From positions 62,001-126,000 of the forward strand of contig JAEUPL010000011.1 of NCBI GenBank assembly GCA_016790165.1: DNA of 64,000 nucleotides, in the 5' to 3' direction. The stretch comes from Burkholderiales bacterium (GTDB lineage: Bacteria > Pseudomonadota > Gammaproteobacteria > Burkholderiales > Casimicrobiaceae). The notes under the pieces were generated by a model. It worked only from the letters and a program-made list of their open reading frames with translations, ran no database searches and had not been told where the DNA came from. This document shows positions 62,939 to 64,000 of the stretch, one piece after another. The translations under genes and the position numbers were made by a program. The stretch's first letter is position 1. Each line of letters begins with the position of its first letter.

Positions 62939-64000
62939 GAGTTCACCAACTTTCGGTGTGTAGCCACACTCATCAGGATGCCCGCTGCGATGAACAGCGT
63001 CATCAAGGCGGTGCCGCCGAAGCTGATGAAGGGCAGGGGGACGCCCACGACGGGCAGCAATCCACTCACCATTCCCATGTTGACGAACGCGTAGGTGAAG
63101 AACATCAACGTCATCGAACCGGCAATCAGGCGACCGAACAGCGTTGAGGCGTTGGCCGCGATCAGAAAGCAGCGACCGATCAGCAACAAGTAAAGTACCA
63201 GAAGCAGCGCGCCTCCAACCAGGCCGAATTCCTCACCATACACCGCGAAGATGAAATCGGTGTGTTTTTCCGGCAGGAACTCGAGGTGCGTTTGCGTGCC
63301 ATTCAGCCAGCCCTTGCCGAGAATGCCGCCGGACCCGATGGCAATGGCGGCTTGCGCGGTGTGCCAGCCGGCGTCCTGCGCGTCCTGCTGCGGGTTGAGG
63401 AAATTCAACACGCGCTCCTTCTGGTAGTCGTGCAATAGGTTGAACTCCCACGCGCCCCAGAACGCGAGCCCCGCCAATATAGCGCCACCGAAAATAATTC
63501 GCCAGTCGAGCCCCGCCAGGTACAGCACGAAGAATCCGGAGGCGCCAATCAACAGCGCCGTGCCGAGATCGGGCTGGCGATAGACGAGAAGAAACGGCAC
63601 GGCGACCAGCAGAGCGGCCACCGCGAAGTTTTTCCAGTTCATACTTCCTTCATGTCGCTCGAAGTACCACGCAAGGATCAGCGGCAATGCGATCTTCATG
63701 ATTTCAGAGGGCTGAATATTGCCGATCCCGGGAATCTTCAGCCACCGACGCGCACCTTTCACCACTTCGCCGCCGACGGCCACACCAAGCAACAACACGA
63801 TTCCCGCCACATAAAGGGGTACACCGAAACGTGCGATGAACTGCGGTGACAAATTGGCAATCGCAATCATGATGCCAACGGCGATGATCACCTTTTGCGA
63901 CTGTGACACCACGCGACTCATCGTCTCATTGGCGGCGCTGAAAAGCACCAGGAGGCCGAGCGCGGCGATGGCAGTAACGATCGCAAATAGAAACGGATCA
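62935..64000 (-). CDS. rodA: Peptidoglycan glycosyltransferase RodA (5' end outside window)
   Basis: At least 354 codons are visible; the frame is open to the right edge (DPFLFAIVTAIAALGLLVLF precedes SAANETMSR), so the first residues are missing. This SEDS protein shows the signature region GIGNIQPSEIMKIALPLILA, the catalytic loop (GWLNGTQTHLEFLPEKHTDF) and the C-terminal GVPLPFISFGGTALMTLFIA. With PBP2 it builds the lateral wall. The stop overlaps the rlpA start (ATGA). pbp2 (mrdA) should lie just outside the window. Confidence 0.96.
   Translation of the reverse strand, partial: DPFLFAIVTAIAALGLLVLFSAANETMSRVVSQSQKVIIAVGIMIAIANLSPQFIARFGVPLYVAGIVLLLGVAVGGEVVKGARRWLKIPGIGNIQPSEIMKIALPLILAWYFERHEGSMNWKNFAVAALLVAVPFLLVYRQPDLGTALLIGASGFFVLYLAGLDWRIIFGGAILAGLAFWGAWEFNLLHDYQKERVLNFLNPQQDAQDAGWHTAQAAIAIGSGGILGKGWLNGTQTHLEFLPEKHTDFIFAVYGEEFGLVGGALLLVLYLLLIGRCFLIAANASTLFGRLIAGSMTLMFFTYAFVNMGMVSGLLPVVGVPLPFISFGGTALMTLFIAAGILMSVATHRKLVNS

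Noticed and set aside
1-64000. CRISPR array, tRNA or rRNA genes
   Set aside because: No regularly spaced direct repeats were seen. No TPsiC-arm pattern with a matching acceptor stem and no rRNA-like sequence were found by eye.

Overview
The window looks like chromosome of a high-GC betaproteobacterium, probably of the order Burkholderiales. The grounds are gene order (nadD-rsfS-rlmH-maf-rng; mnmG-rsmG-parA-parB), beta-type sequences of Tex, PhhA, UppP and the c-type cytochromes, and mostly TGA stops. This is inference from reading alone. No rRNA, tRNA, phage or CRISPR array was seen. Both ends cut genes: a threonine/serine dehydratase on the left and rodA on the right.

Layout. 1-11 kb: dehydratase, a secreted delta-60 repeat protein, tex, a 2OG-Fe(II) oxygenase, two polytopic membrane proteins, a small secreted protein and an MFS transporter. 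11-18.6 kb: the chromosome-partition cluster mnmG-rsmG-unknown-LysE-parA-GNAT-parB, with three perfect parS sites, one of them inside mnmG. 18-24.7 kb: cytochrome c, PEP carboxykinase, a cysteine synthase-like enzyme, a class II glutamine amidotransferase and an acyl-CoA synthetase. 24.7-29.6 kb: a PhnD-type ABC importer operon (phnD-phnD-phnC-phnE-phnE) plus an ArsC/Spx-like gene. 29.7-40.9 kb: glmU, two DMT exporters, chrA behind a chrB remnant, uppP, a secreted metalloprotease, a YidB-like protein, chaC, fbp and a cysteine-cluster protein. 40.9-44 kb: a poorly conserved patch with two unknown proteins. 44-50 kb: a TonB-like protein, pdxH, moxR, two c-type cytochromes and a DUF4230-like protein. 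50-55 kb: rng-maf-rlmH-rsfS-nadD and phhA. 55-64 kb: an SH3 protein, a YeeE/YedE transporter, mutY, then the envelope run rodA-rlpA-tolB-pal-cpoB.

The most unusual layer is non-coding. At least six families of short inverted-repeat elements lie between genes. Several begin exactly at a gene's TAG stop codon, supply a gene's last codons, or contain a start codon. The par cluster carries three different ones. Other notable points are an H1-like Lys/Ala tail on RsfS, tandem PhnD paralogues, an orphan MoxR and a dispersed Tol-Pal system (no tolQRA here). No single gene cluster reads clearly as a new defence or biosynthetic system.
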